From contig OY970389.1 in assembly GCA_963720235.1 (NCBI GenBank), positions 1,364,001 through 1,428,000 on the forward strand: 64,000 bases of DNA, written 5' to 3'. A program made the position numbers and the translations under genes. This stretch comes from JACMLC01 sp963720235 (lineage in GTDB: Bacteria > Acidobacteriota > Blastocatellia > Pyrinomonadales > Pyrinomonadaceae). Below are positions 8,635 to 18,419 of this stretch, piece by piece (within the stretch, counting starts at the first letter, position 1; the number at the start of each line of letters is the position of its first letter). The notes beneath the pieces are model-generated. The model did no database searches. It was not told where the DNA came from and was given only the letters and a program-made list of their open reading frames with translations.

Positions 8635-9192
8635 ATGGAGACATCTATGAAAAGAATCACAGTGGCAATCATCTTAACCGCCACGCTCCTGCTTACTTTG
8701 GCCCAACACACGCCGGCGCAGCAGAGCGCAGAAGCTTCTATAGACGAGACGCTTCAACTGCTTGGAGATAAATTGGAGCAATATGGTGAGGTGCGAATTT
8801 CCTACGGCATACAGTCAACGGGTCGGCAGACCTTCCAGCGTTTTGAATATTTAGGCAGCGAAGGATGCCTGTTCCGCTATCGCCTCCGACATCAGGAGAT
8901 AAATTCGACAATCGGCTTCGACAAGACTTCGGCCTCATTCGGAAATTCTGAATGGAGTGTGAATCTGGCAACGATTGACCCGGAGCGCATTGAGATAAAG
9001 ATGGAAAAGGATTGGACGGGCGGGTTCGTAAATTTCCATATCGCTGACGGCTCGCGCAGCGTCAAGTGCCACAACTGCGACGGGCCGAATCCCAATAAAT
9101 TTTCTACCGGAGGTTTTGCCATCGGTGACAAAAATGCTTTAGAAGCGATTGCCACGGCCCTCAAGCAAGCGGTCTGCTTGTGTAGAAAGTAG
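8635..9192 (+). CDS. exported hypothetical protein, 185 aa
   Basis: A signal peptide ('MKRITVAIILTATLLLTLA', cleavage after PAQ) precedes a soluble domain of about 150 residues. The domain has alternating beta strands ('FQRFEYLGSEGCLFRYRLRHQ', 'SEWSVNLATIDPERIEIKM', 'GGFVNFHIADGSRSVKCHNC') and a C-terminal helix ending 'VCLCRK'. Four cysteines (CHNC, CLC) could form disulfides. The family is not recognised. Two tandem starts exist, ATG 8635 and ATG 8647, because 'ATGGAGACATC' is repeated. Each has a GGAG at usable distance, so the exact start is uncertain. Confidence 0.65.
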   Translation: METSMKRITVAIILTATLLLTLAQHTPAQQSAEASIDETLQLLGDKLEQYGEVRISYGIQSTGRQTFQRFEYLGSEGCLFRYRLRHQEINSTIGFDKTSASFGNSEWSVNLATIDPERIEIKMEKDWTGGFVNFHIADGSRSVKCHNCDGPNPNKFSTGGFAIGDKNALEAIATALKQAVCLCRK

Positions 9193-9247
9193 CCTCGCTA
9201 AAGAGTAGAATCAGAAATTAATAATGAAATAGTGGGAGTAAAGTTTG

Positions 9248-9430
9248 ATGGCTGAGAAATCCGATACATTGAAGCAAGATGTCAGAGAGCAGAATGAAAA
9301 TCTGAAACGCGAAGAGGCTCTCAACGCGCTCCGCCGTTTGCGGGAGATTGGAGAAAATCTGCCTGCCGTTGATGCTGTGGCTGTGATTCGTGAGGGTCGT
9401 GATCTGGCAGAGTGGGATTCTCGCAGATGA
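9248..9430 (+). CDS. putative antitoxin of a PIN-domain toxin pair
   Basis: This 60-residue, highly charged helical protein ('KQDVREQNENLKREEALNAL', 'VIREGRDLAEWDSRR') is encoded directly before a PIN-domain toxin and overlaps its start (ATGA). The N-terminus has no clear ribbon-helix-helix or AbrB motif, but the C-terminal 'VIREGRDL' segment resembles toxin-binding tails of VapB-like antitoxins. ATG 9248 is preferred over the adjacent TTG because GGGAG lies upstream at good spacing. It probably neutralises and autoregulates the pair. Confidence 0.65.
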   Translation: MAEKSDTLKQDVREQNENLKREEALNALRRLREIGENLPAVDAVAVIREGRDLAEWDSRR

Positions 9431-9840
9431 TTGTCGTTGATGCGAATCTGCTTGTCGCTTTAGTCAGTGGTGATCCGCGCAGCAGTAAAGTTCTTCAACA
9501 TTTCACCGATTGGCTCAAACACAATATTGAAATTCATGCTCCATTGTTAGCTGCATACGAAACGGTCAATGCCTTACAGCGTCTTATCGTTGTTGGAGCC
9601 TTCCCAAAAGACAAAGTTGAAGATGCCTGGAACAACATCTCTCTTCTGCCAATCAGGTATCATGAGATATCAAACGTAAAGCGTGTCGTAGAGATTGCGC
9701 TTGCGTTAAATCGGCAGAGTGCGTATGACGCTGCTTACGTTGCCTTAACCGAAGAGCTAGGCGCAGAGTTGTGGACTTTGGATGGGCCGCTTTATCGCAA
9801 TGCACATGGGCTTGGTTTCCCTGTGAATCTAATATCGTAA
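9427..9840 (+). CDS. PIN-domain ribonuclease toxin (VapC-like)
   Basis: This 137-residue PIN domain has its acidic metal-binding residues in place: 'VVDANLLVAL' at the N-terminus, Glu in 'LAAYETVNAL', and 'SAYDAAYVALTEELGAELWTLD' with the last two acidic positions. VapC-type toxins cleave tRNA or rRNA when released from their antitoxin. ATG 9427 overlaps the antitoxin stop. This places a toxin-antitoxin pair in an array of small plus-strand genes; such pairs are typical stabilising elements in cassette arrays. Confidence 0.85.
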   Translation: MIVVDANLLVALVSGDPRSSKVLQHFTDWLKHNIEIHAPLLAAYETVNALQRLIVVGAFPKDKVEDAWNNISLLPIRYHEISNVKRVVEIALALNRQSAYDAAYVALTEELGAELWTLDGPLYRNAHGLGFPVNLIS

Positions 9841-9852
9841 AGGAGTTGGGCT

Positions 9853-10149
9853 ATGATTCAGACGGATACAAGTACGCTTTGGTATCAACCCAATTTGGAT
9901 GTCTTTCTTAACCGCTGGTTCTCAAATTATGCAGAGGCGCGGCAGTCGCTTGAAAGTGATGGCGGATTTCTTCTGCCGTACAAGAAGCATTTCTTTGTGT
10001 GTGAAGCTGAGGGGATTCGCGCTCTGGGCTTAGAGCCTGATGACCCTGATTGGGAGAAGATTGGATGGGATTGTGGGAAGCCTTCGGATGAGGAAGCATA
10101 TCAACGCTTGTCTGAAAAACGGGAGAAGGTTGCGGGCGAGAATAGCTAA
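9853..10149 (+). CDS. hypothetical protein, 98 aa
   Basis: The gene starts 12 bp after the PIN toxin stop, behind a strong AAAGGAG. The product is soluble, with conserved-looking aromatic and acidic clusters ('TLWYQPNLDVFLNRWF', 'HFFVCEAEGIRALGLEPDDPDWEKIGWDCGKPSDEEAY'). I do not recognise the family. The tight spacing suggests cotranscription with the toxin-antitoxin genes, but nothing links it to their function. Confidence 0.65.
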   Translation: MIQTDTSTLWYQPNLDVFLNRWFSNYAEARQSLESDGGFLLPYKKHFFVCEAEGIRALGLEPDDPDWEKIGWDCGKPSDEEAYQRLSEKREKVAGENS

Positions 10150-10157
10150 GTAAGGAG

Positions 10158-10256
10158 ATGAGCATGAGTGCGACGAATCCTGAGATGGAAGCTTTGAAAA
10201 CTCGGCTCAAAGCGATAAAGCTCACTAACATTACTTGGGCCAGCCCCAATAAATAA
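10158..10256 (+). pseudogene. truncated methyltransferase-like gene, N-terminal stub
   Basis: A good AAGGAG precedes ATG 10158. The first ~20 codons encode 'SATNPEMEALKTRLKA', the usual opening of a class of SAM-dependent methyltransferases. The similarity then stops, and the frame closes after 32 codons inside a long inverted repeat. The rest of the gene is missing, so this is a remnant cut by recombination at or near an attC-like hairpin. Confidence 0.4.
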
Positions 10257-10312
10257 TTCCAACCGCCCGATAGCATTTCTCTCAAGCTGCTTCATTGCGG
10301 TGTGGGGCTGGC
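10239..10312 (+). repeat. long imperfect hairpin, attC-like or cruciform
   Basis: GCCAGCCCC (10239-10247) pairs perfectly with GGGGCTGGC (10304-10312), and an inner CCGC/GCGG pair lies between. The sequence CTAAC lies 10 bp before the left arm. The layout recalls a long attC, but no right core (GTTRRRY) is found. The 175 bp from here to the next gene show nothing further. Confidence 0.4.
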
Positions 10313-10489
10313 TATTGACACTCACAACGGTTTCACATATCTTCCCGTCCGAAATTAGCGGCTGAATCCTCCGGGCTGTTGTTCCTCGCAACTCTTCCGT
10401 TCAGCCTTCCGGTTTATCAACTCAAGTTGACCATTGCTTAGTTGCCATAACGAGTTGAAGTCAACTTCTTCCAGTAAGGAGATTTTAAA

Positions 10490-11692
10490 GTGAATCGAAT
10501 ATTCTCCCCTTTATGTATCCTCATCCTGTTGTTCTGCGCGGGCGTCACACGCGCGCAGACCTACCAGATTGTCGGCACGCAAACATCGACCGTGGAGAAC
10601 AATCTGACCAAGACCGTGACGACCGTGCAGGTCGGGAGCAATCCCCTCAATCGCTTTTTGATGACGCGCGTGCGCAAGAACATTCCCGACCATGCCTTGA
10701 AAGGTACGATTCTGTTATTGCCGCCGCTCGGCAGCGGATTTCAGAATTATGAAGTCGGAGATGACGGCGACTATGACAAATCGTTTGCGGGATTTTTTGC
10801 CGCGCGCAACTATGATGTCTGGGGCTACTCGCAGCGCGTGCAGGGACTCGTGGCGGGAAGTTGCGAGAGCAATGCTATTGATTGCTCTGCGATGGCCGAT
10901 TGGGGGATGCAGACTATCTTGAATGATGTCGCTTTTATACGCCAGCAGATTGAGGCGACGCATCCCGGCGAAAAGCCTGTGGTCGGCGGGCTCTCTCTCG
11001 GCAGCATTGCTTCGATTGCGACCATCAATGCTCATCCAGCAGATTACGCCGGAGCAATCCTGATTGAAGGCACGCTCTATGATGCAGACCCGACTGTCCG
11101 CGCGATTAACACAAACTTTTGCGCGGTCTTTGAAGACCTGCTCGCGAACGGCGTCTTTTATGACGGGCAGGGAACGCCGGGTTTCAAGTTGATTAGCCAT
11201 CTGGCGGACGTTGACCCGACAGGGCTGACGCCATTGCCGGGCTTTCCTCCGGGGTTCACAAACCATCAGGCATTCGTCGCAGCGATGACCGCGCCGCCGC
11301 TCTCGCCGACGACGCCTCGCCCCGGCTACAACTTTCTGGCTGGCAGCGTTGCCGAAGACAGATTCTTTTTCGCGAATGAACCTCTGGTCCATGCAAACAT
11401 AGCTCAATTCGTTGACTATGTAGCGACGCGAACCATACGTGATGTGAGTTGCGGCTTAGCAGGCGAGACAACCTTCTCAAACAACCTGCACAGCTTCGAG
11501 GGCAAAGTCATCATGTTTGCCGGAGGCACAGGTTTTGGCACGGGCATGACAGACACTGCAAACCTGATGACCTCGGCCACAGTGACGATGAACTTCAACC
11601 CGGCATATGGTCACGTCGATCATGTCTTCTCACAGAATCATCTCCAAGAGGTCGAGCACCCAGTGTTGAAATGGCTCAAAAAAGTTTTATGA
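10490..11692 (+). CDS. exported alpha/beta-hydrolase
   Basis: This 400-residue protein has a signal peptide (residues 1-22, ending 'TRA'). The nucleophile elbow is 'GGLSLGS' (Ser169), and a C-terminal histidine lies in 'YGHVDHVF' (residues ~375-381). The catalytic acid is probably one of the aspartates in 'GTLYDADP' or 'GMTDTAN'. The inserted cap region (residues ~200-310) is Pro/Gly rich. It could be a lipase, esterase or peptidase; the substrate is not evident. The start is GTG 10490 behind AAGGAG; there is no better ATG before the signal peptide. Confidence 0.75.
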   Translation: MNRIFSPLCILILLFCAGVTRAQTYQIVGTQTSTVENNLTKTVTTVQVGSNPLNRFLMTRVRKNIPDHALKGTILLLPPLGSGFQNYEVGDDGDYDKSFAGFFAARNYDVWGYSQRVQGLVAGSCESNAIDCSAMADWGMQTILNDVAFIRQQIEATHPGEKPVVGGLSLGSIASIATINAHPADYAGAILIEGTLYDADPTVRAINTNFCAVFEDLLANGVFYDGQGTPGFKLISHLADVDPTGLTPLPGFPPGFTNHQAFVAAMTAPPLSPTTPRPGYNFLAGSVAEDRFFFANEPLVHANIAQFVDYVATRTIRDVSCGLAGETTFSNNLHSFEGKVIMFAGGTGFGTGMTDTANLMTSATVTMNFNPAYGHVDHVFSQNHLQEVEHPVLKWLKKVL

Positions 11693-11736
11693 AACAACGT
11701 AGCTGCTTTAATTAACTAATCCAAGCTAACAAGCGG

Positions 11737-11861
11737 AGGCGGCTTGCCGCCTGCTGTGCGGAAAGTCTCTGACTTTCCGTTGCCTGCTCATAGAACTTCA
11801 GCGAGGCTCAGCCTCGCTGAAGTTTATTAACCACAGTTGCCGGAAAAGCAAAGCTTTTCCG
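11737..11861. repeat. cluster of four perfect hairpins with mirrored outer elements
   Basis: In 125 bp there are four perfect stem-loops: AGGCGGC/GCCGCCT (11737-11752), CGGAAAGTC/GACTTTCCG (11759-11779), ACTTCAGCGAGGC/GCCTCGCTGAAGT (11795-11823) and CGGAAAAGC/GCTTTTCCG (11841-11861). The second and fourth, with their flanks (TGCTGTGCGGAAA and TTTCCGCACAGCA), are inverted copies of one unit around the third. This resembles a REP/BIME-type or miniature inverted-repeat element. It fills the 310-bp gap before the next gene. No U-rich tail marks it as a simple terminator. Confidence 0.7.
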
Positions 11862-12003
11862 CACAGCAAGGCAGCTGAAGCCGTTCCTCAATCGCACATT
11901 GAAAAAAACGGACTTACTTCCACACGCGAAAGCATCTTAAATCATTGACTTCAAACTCTCCTGGTCGCTAATATGCGCCGACGCGAAAGGAGATGAAGCT
12001 GTT

Positions 12004-12864
12004 ATGATGTCCCCCGGATCAACTCGTTATTTAACGCTCTTTGTGTTCTCGATTTGCTGCTTGATGTTATTTGTCTCTGCGGCTCAGGCTCAATACAAAA
12101 TTGAGTTGCAAGCGTGCGAAGACTTGAAGATTGTCGAGACGAAATATGGAGGCTCGGTAGTTGAGACCGCGACCTGCGTTAATCCCTCCAAGACTTTTCA
12201 GCCGAAAGGCACTTTGCGAAACATCCATCTCGTAGCCACATTCCCGGCTGTGCCAACGGGCGCGGGCATCACCTTCATGGTCACGAAGAATGACGCAGAC
12301 GGCGAGCATGTGCTGAATGTGGATTACGCAGTCTCGCCGCGTCACACGACGGCTTACGCGAGATTGACTATCAACACGCCCGGAAAATATTTTGTGCGTC
12401 TGGCGAACTATTACGATAAGTCGCAGGTGTGGGCCACTGCCGATTTCAATGTTGGAGAGGATACTATCGGAGCGCGTGCGGCTGGCAACACTGCGGCGGG
12501 GCAGGGAAAGGTGAGCATCTGCAAAGAGATTGATGACAACTGGAAATGCGTCGGGCAGTCGAATCAATGGGCCGCAAACTCTTTCTTCAATGTCCTGTTT
12601 GAAAACCCTGCGCCGGTCGGAGTTGACTTCATCGGCATAGTCTTTTACAGGCAGGGCGCGGATGGCAAAGATGTGGAGTTCATTAATGAGTATCAGCAGA
12701 ACATTGGCGAGACGAATCGCAAGTACGCGACCGTTGGCAACGAGCTTAAGCTGCCCGCGGGAACTTACAGCGTTTATATCATCGCGTGGGGAAAGCGCGA
12801 GTTGATGATGAAGAATGGCAACCTGACAGAGTATTTCGCAAAGACTTTGTTGACGGTGAAGTAA
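12004..12864 (+). CDS. exported hypothetical protein, 286 aa
   Basis: A signal peptide (residues ~1-29, ending 'SAAQA') precedes a predicted all-beta body of two similar halves. Each half starts with a Cys-containing strand ('ELQACEDLKIVETKYGG', 'VSICKEIDDNWKCVGQS') and continues through 'FMVTKNDADGEHVLNVDY' and 'GIVFYRQGADGKDVEFINEY'. The repetition suggests an internal duplication of an Ig-like or C2-like sandwich. The family is not recognised. AAAGGAG lies upstream of ATG 12004; ATG 12007 is the alternative. Confidence 0.65.
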   Translation: MMSPGSTRYLTLFVFSICCLMLFVSAAQAQYKIELQACEDLKIVETKYGGSVVETATCVNPSKTFQPKGTLRNIHLVATFPAVPTGAGITFMVTKNDADGEHVLNVDYAVSPRHTTAYARLTINTPGKYFVRLANYYDKSQVWATADFNVGEDTIGARAAGNTAAGQGKVSICKEIDDNWKCVGQSNQWAANSFFNVLFENPAPVGVDFIGIVFYRQGADGKDVEFINEYQQNIGETNRKYATVGNELKLPAGTYSVYIIAWGKRELMMKNGNLTEYFAKTLLTVK

Positions 12865-12954
12865 GCAAAACAATCGTAGGCGATTGTCATATATACAACT
12901 GCGCCGCGCGGATTGCTTGCTGATGTGCCACATCAGCCGACAGGAGGAAATGCC

Positions 12955-14247
12955 ATGAAACGAGTATTTGTTAGTTACAGCCGGAACAATCTTGATGCAG
13001 TCACGCAACTCATAGAAGACCTGCAAGCAATCGGCATAGATACCTGGCATGACCAGACCCTCACGGGCGGGCAGCGTTGGTGGGACAATATTCTCTCCAA
13101 TATTCGAGAATGCGACATCTTCATCTTTGCGCTTTCGCCGGAGTCCTGGGACTCGGAAGCCTGCAAGAGCGAGTTGGGTTATGTAGTGCAACTTGGGAAG
13201 ACGATTCTTCCGGTGCTGGTTTCCGATGGCATCAATATTAATTTGCTCTCTCCGCCGCTCAGCGAAATTCAAGTTATGGATTACAGGCAGCGTGACAAGG
13301 AAGCTGCCTTTGCTTTAGTCAAGTGCATCAATACTGCGCCCGCGACTGCGCCTTTGCCTGACCCGCTTCCCAAACATCCGCCCGTCCCTGTTTCATATCT
13401 GAGCACATTGAAGGAACGTATTGATGCCCCAGAGCCTTTAAGCTCTCAAGCTCAGATTACGTTGCTCTTTGAGTTAGAAGAGGAGTTGCGTGAAGGCCGC
13501 TCTCCGACTGAGATACGCGACCTGCTGTTGAGACTGAAACGGCGCGATGAGTTGCTGGCTAAGGTCGCTACAAAGATTGATACCGCGCTCAAAAGCCTCG
13601 AAGACAGAACGGTCACTCAGCCGCGAAGAAACGCCGCGGACGAATCCAACGACCACGCGATTGCGCCTCAACAGAACAGGGGAGGCGCAGACTATAGACC
13701 ATTAACCGGCCCAAGACATTGCCCGCAGTGTCGCGCGCAGGTCGAGGCCAGCCTGAAATTTTGCGGGACTTGCGGCAATAAGCTCGGAGAATCAGGCGGC
13801 GCGAAAACGCCTGCGCCGAATGCTGTTCCGCCTCCGGCATCTAATCCTCCGACAGTTGAGGGAGCGAAAAGTCGCAGATACATCTGCACGTCGGACGACA
13901 GCGCGCGTCTTATCGCGGACGTGAAGAGTTGGCTTGACTCACAAGGGTTTGATTCTCAACAGATGAGCGCGGAAGGCCAGAGCCTGCTCCTGCAAATCAA
14001 GAAGCGCGGCGGATGGCGCGATTTCGTAGGCATGTCCACATCTCTCAACATAGTCTTTCGCCAGGCAGACGACACGATGACGGTAGAGATTGGCGCGGGA
14101 AAGTGGATTGATAAAGCAGCAGTCGGAACCGTGAGCATGTTTATCCTGTGGCCCCTTGCTTTAACTGCTGGCTACGGCGCATGGGAACAGATGAAGATGC
14201 CCGAAAAGATTTTCGACTTTATCGGGACTCGATTAATCTACAAGTAA
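12955..14247 (+). CDS. TIR-domain protein with zinc ribbon and C-terminal membrane segment
   Basis: Residues 1-130 form a TIR domain: 'VFVSYSRNNLDAV' at the start, 'SPESWDSEACKSELGYV' with the candidate catalytic Glu, and 'PVLVSDGI'. A helical linker (residues ~145-230) precedes a zinc ribbon (CPQC ... CGTC, residues ~262-279), a Pro-rich stretch and a C-terminal domain with a hydrophobic segment ('AVGTVSMFILWPLALTAGYGAW'). Bacterial TIR domains can hydrolyse NAD+ or make signalling nucleotides in antiviral responses, but signalling scaffolds also exist. ATG 12955 follows AGGAGG. Total length is 430 residues. It stands alone. Confidence 0.8.
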   Translation: MKRVFVSYSRNNLDAVTQLIEDLQAIGIDTWHDQTLTGGQRWWDNILSNIRECDIFIFALSPESWDSEACKSELGYVVQLGKTILPVLVSDGININLLSPPLSEIQVMDYRQRDKEAAFALVKCINTAPATAPLPDPLPKHPPVPVSYLSTLKERIDAPEPLSSQAQITLLFELEEELREGRSPTEIRDLLLRLKRRDELLAKVATKIDTALKSLEDRTVTQPRRNAADESNDHAIAPQQNRGGADYRPLTGPRHCPQCRAQVEASLKFCGTCGNKLGESGGAKTPAPNAVPPPASNPPTVEGAKSRRYICTSDDSARLIADVKSWLDSQGFDSQQMSAEGQSLLLQIKKRGGWRDFVGMSTSLNIVFRQADDTMTVEIGAGKWIDKAAVGTVSMFILWPLALTAGYGAWEQMKMPEKIFDFIGTRLIYK

Positions 14248-14421
14248 GAATGCCGTGACTTCAACCAGTCCATTCTTCAATTCCTTTGCGCCCTTCTGTT
14301 TTATCTTTGCGCCTTTGCGAGAAATACAAACGGTTCACGCTGGTGGCGCAAACAAAGAAAGACTCAAGACCGCAAAGGGTTGCGTCTTTCCTTTCTTGGA
14401 CAAGGCTACACAGAAACGAAA

Positions 14422-14520
14422 ACGGGCAGCTAGAATGCTGCCCGTAGCTGTTCATCTGAACAAACAAAAAGATAAAATATAAGATATGAGCGGGACAAAA
14501 TAAATGTATTGTCCCGCTCA
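14422..14520. repeat. two consecutive hairpins before a Tat-exported hydrolase gene
   Basis: The first hairpin is ACGGGCAGC/GCTGCCCGT (14422-14445), probably the end of the TIR transcription unit although its U tract is weak. The second is a 12-bp perfect stem, TGAGCGGGACAA/TTGTCCCGCTCA (14487-14520), which ends 28 bp before the next start codon. The second lies in the leader of that gene and could be a terminator, an attenuator or an operator. The 300-bp gap shows nothing else. Confidence 0.55.
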
Positions 14521-14548
14521 TCCGCTTAATCACATGCAAGGAGAAAGA

Positions 14549-15436
<888 letters not shown>

Positions 15437-15488
15437 TGCTTGATGATGCTTTAGAGTAAGGCGAGTAAAAGCAGCGATTCAATAGACA

Positions 15489-15520
15489 GCGGGCAGCCAA
15501 GTGGCTGCCCGCAAACTTTT
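15489..15520 (+). terminator. Rho-independent terminator
   Basis: GCGGGCAGCC/GGCTGCCCGC (perfect 10-bp stem, tetraloop AAGT) is followed by AAACTTTT. It lies 52 bp after the dienelactone hydrolase stop and just before the tRNA-derived fragment. Confidence 0.85.
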
Positions 15521-15527
15521 AATTCTA

Positions 15528-15562
15528 TGGAGGCGGCAATCGGAATCGAACTGATGAATAAT
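15528..15562 (-). other. degenerate 3' end of tRNA-Cys (att-site scar)
   Basis: Read on the minus strand, this is a T-arm, acceptor strand and CCA of a tRNA. It differs from the two perfect copies at 21036 and 30878 by about two substitutions over 34 bp. The 5' half of a tRNA is absent. It most likely marks the outer end of an older tRNA-Cys-targeted insertion covering about 15.5-21.0 kb. Confidence 0.55.
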
Positions 15563-15578
15563 ACAGTCTTCTCAAGAA

Positions 15579-18419
15579 TCAAGGCACGTAGGCTGATGGC
15601 GCGGGGACATCGCCATTGATGCCGAACTGCTCTGCTCTGAAACTATTTGTTCCACTTTGCAGGACATAGAAAACTCCGCTGGATGGCCGGAATACGGCTA
15701 CATCACACTTGATGTCTCCGTCATAATCTCCCGGAGCGGGAATGTCACCGGTTGTCCCCCACTGTAGTCCCATGAATCCACCGTCGCTGCTTTTGATTGC
15801 ATACCATCCGCCGGTTGAAGGACGATAGACAGCAATATCGGTTTTGTCGTCACCATCAAAATCCCCTGCGATTGGCTTGTCTCCAATGGCCCCCCACTGA
15901 AACCCTTGAACCGCGCCGTCCGAGCTATGCAAATAATAAAAAGTGCTGGTCGAGCTGCGATATATGGCATAGTCGTTTTTGCCATCGCTATCGTAATCTC
16001 CCATCAACGGCAGATCGCCATTTACTCCCCATTGCTGGAAGCGGAACGAACCGTCAGAGCTATTCAAGTGATAGAAATAATTATTTGATGGCCGATAGAC
16101 AGCCACGTCCATCTTCCCGTCGCCGTCATAATCCGCAGGCGTCGGAACATCTCCGTTCTGTCCAAAAGCGGCAAATCGAAACGTGCTGGTTGAACTGTCT
16201 ATGCGATACCAGTATCCGGCAGACGGACGCCACACTGCGACATCGGCTTTGCCATCACCGTCATAATCTCCGGGCGTTATCCGGTCGCTTGCGAGGCCGA
16301 AGGCTTCGGCGCGAAAAGTGTTATTGAAGCTGTTTGAGATATACCAGTAACCGGACGAAGCGCGAAAGACCGAGACATCCGTTCTGCCATCGCCATCGAA
16401 GTCGGCAGAGGCTCTATTTGTGACTGTTGGAACATCACCGAAAACCGTAAAACGAAATGCCTGACTGACCGAAAATCCGTTTGCCGCTGCGGCATCAGTG
16501 ATGTACCAGCGTCCGTAAAATGTTTGCCCGATGAAGGCCGGATTGTTTGGAATAGGCACGCTATATGAACCGAAGCCGTTGCCATTGCCACTGCCCGCAA
16601 GATTGACCTGAACTCGCACCAACGAGCCACTTGATGGAATTGATGTGCCGACTCCCGGATCGTTTGAGTCAATTACCAAAACAGCTTGAGCGCCGCCCAA
16701 TGCTCTCGAAACGGCGACTGTAAAGCTCGGATTTCCGACAAGCGGCGGTTCAATGGCAATCGCTTGCGGAAGAATGTCGCCCGAACCAGCGCGCCCTGTG
16801 CCAGCTATTACAGGAACACGATTTGATTCTGTATAAAGCTGCGGGCGGTCAAAGGGCGGCAGTTCATCTCTCACGCGCGGGTCAGTCAGCGGGCGTTTCA
16901 TGAACGCTGTGAGATCGGCCTTTTGCTGAATGGTTAGAAAAAGCGGACGAATAAGATCCGGCTTATTCGGCGCGTTAAAATCTCCACCGCGATCATAAAA
17001 TTCGACTACCTCTTCGAGCGTCGCGAACTGACCGTTGTGCATATATGGCGCACGCAGTTCGACGTTTCTGAGAGGTGTGGACTTGAACCCTCCTCGGTCA
17101 ACTGAATTTCCGGTCACAGCTTCTCGCCCGATATCTTCCGCTGGCGGACGAACGCCGATGAAAAAAAACTTCTGAGTCGAAAGGTTCGGACCGGCATGAC
17201 AGAAGTGGCATTGCGTCCCTAGATAAACCTCTCGCCCTCTGTCTTCCTGAGCCGTGAGCGGTTCAATGGCCGCAGCAAATCTGTCCAAAGGCGCGCGGTC
17301 GGAAAACACAGAACGTTCGTGAGTCGCAATCGCCATCGCAATCCGCGCCGGAGTAACTTCCGGCGAACCGAAAGCCTCTTCAAAGAGCTCTGGATAAGTC
17401 CGACCATTAATCCAATCTGCAAGCGAGCGTGGAACGTTACCCGCTAGTGCGAGTGGTTTTACGCTGGCGATTTGATTTGCCACCTGCGTCCAGTTTCGAC
17501 CGCCGTGAGCCATTTCGCCGGAACTAACGGGAGGAAATAAAATCTGGCTCTCGTAAGTTGCCCCCTCCGGCAGCAGAACCACATTTGTCAGAGGATCGCG
17601 AAAAGCGCCTGATGCACGTCCATCCCAGAATATGCCTTGAAATATGCCATCAAAAGGAAAACCGTTATTCAGGTACGACGGAGCTTTTCGATTGGTGACC
17701 TGCTCACTAAATCCGAATTGATTTGAAGGTGTGTATGTTCCGTCCAGATTGTTCAGCGGAACACCGGGCGAGCCAAAGACATCATCGGCAGTATTAAAAA
17801 TGTTATCAAAACCCGGATTTCTTGAGCGCGTGTTATTGACAATAGTTCGCGGGTCAGAACCTCCATGACTTGGGCGATGACAAGTCCCGCACGAAACCGT
17901 CAAAGTCGAAGAAAGCTGTTCGTCCCAGAAAAGAGTTTTACCGAGAGATTGTTTAACTGCCGTGACTGGATTTCCGGCAGGCGCGGGCGGAGGAGCTAAG
18001 GGAAAAAATATTTCGTATTGAGTGGAGCCTACGGCCCTAGTCCCTTGATCGCCGTTGCTCAGACTGCTGTTCGACCCGCTGTTTTCCGCGCGCACCCAGT
18101 AAAAATAGTTTTGACTCGCAAGCGCAGTAGTGTCGAAAAAATAATTTGCCGCAGTCGTTCCGACATCAGTTGCGAGGGACGGATCGCTGCTGGCGCCGCG
18201 GAAAATTCGGTACAGGGTTGCGCCGCGCACGGTGTCCCACATAACGCCGACTTTATCCGCGTAATCTCGATCCGAAGCCGAGACTGCGGTCGGAGCAGAA
18301 AGCGTTCCGCCACCAACCAGAACTCTGCCAGCCGACTTTGTCGTAAACCATCGCTGACCGGCAAGGCTGAACGCAATCAAGATAAAGACTAATAATACAA
18401 AACGTTTCAATCGCTGCAT
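15579..18419 (-). CDS. exported di-heme cytochrome-c peroxidase-like protein fused to FG-GAP repeats
   Basis: The product has 946 residues. A signal peptide or anchor (residues ~6-20) leads into a fibronectin-III-like domain (residues ~40-125). Next comes a MauG/cytochrome-c-peroxidase-like domain with two heme c sites, CGTCH (177-181) and CHFCH (404-408), plus 'LFWDEQLSSTLTVSC', 'APYMHNGQFATLEEVVEFYD' and 'KADLTAFMK'. After an Ig-like segment (~530-660), six FG-GAP/VCBS repeats with D-Y-D-G-D-G loops fill the C-terminus. Family members reduce peroxide or oxidise partner proteins in the periplasm. The fusion to a repeat propeller suggests surface placement. It is the only redox gene in the window. 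Confidence 0.85.
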   Translation of the reverse strand: MQRLKRFVLLVFILIAFSLAGQRWFTTKSAGRVLVGGGTLSAPTAVSASDRDYADKVGVMWDTVRGATLYRIFRGASSDPSLATDVGTTAANYFFDTTALASQNYFYWVRAENSGSNSSLSNGDQGTRAVGSTQYEIFFPLAPPPAPAGNPVTAVKQSLGKTLFWDEQLSSTLTVSCGTCHRPSHGGSDPRTIVNNTRSRNPGFDNIFNTADDVFGSPGVPLNNLDGTYTPSNQFGFSEQVTNRKAPSYLNNGFPFDGIFQGIFWDGRASGAFRDPLTNVVLLPEGATYESQILFPPVSSGEMAHGGRNWTQVANQIASVKPLALAGNVPRSLADWINGRTYPELFEEAFGSPEVTPARIAMAIATHERSVFSDRAPLDRFAAAIEPLTAQEDRGREVYLGTQCHFCHAGPNLSTQKFFFIGVRPPAEDIGREAVTGNSVDRGGFKSTPLRNVELRAPYMHNGQFATLEEVVEFYDRGGDFNAPNKPDLIRPLFLTIQQKADLTAFMKRPLTDPRVRDELPPFDRPQLYTESNRVPVIAGTGRAGSGDILPQAIAIEPPLVGNPSFTVAVSRALGGAQAVLVIDSNDPGVGTSIPSSGSLVRVQVNLAGSGNGNGFGSYSVPIPNNPAFIGQTFYGRWYITDAAAANGFSVSQAFRFTVFGDVPTVTNRASADFDGDGRTDVSVFRASSGYWYISNSFNNTFRAEAFGLASDRITPGDYDGDGKADVAVWRPSAGYWYRIDSSTSTFRFAAFGQNGDVPTPADYDGDGKMDVAVYRPSNNYFYHLNSSDGSFRFQQWGVNGDLPLMGDYDSDGKNDYAIYRSSTSTFYYLHSSDGAVQGFQWGAIGDKPIAGDFDGDDKTDIAVYRPSTGGWYAIKSSDGGFMGLQWGTTGDIPAPGDYDGDIKCDVAVFRPSSGVFYVLQSGTNSFRAEQFGINGDVPAPSAYVP

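Noticed and set aside
12067..13272. 401-codon minus-strand frame opposite two plus-strand genes
   Set aside because: It spans two well-supported genes (exported protein and TIR protein) and their gap, has no domain and is rich in Arg/His/Val as shadow frames are.
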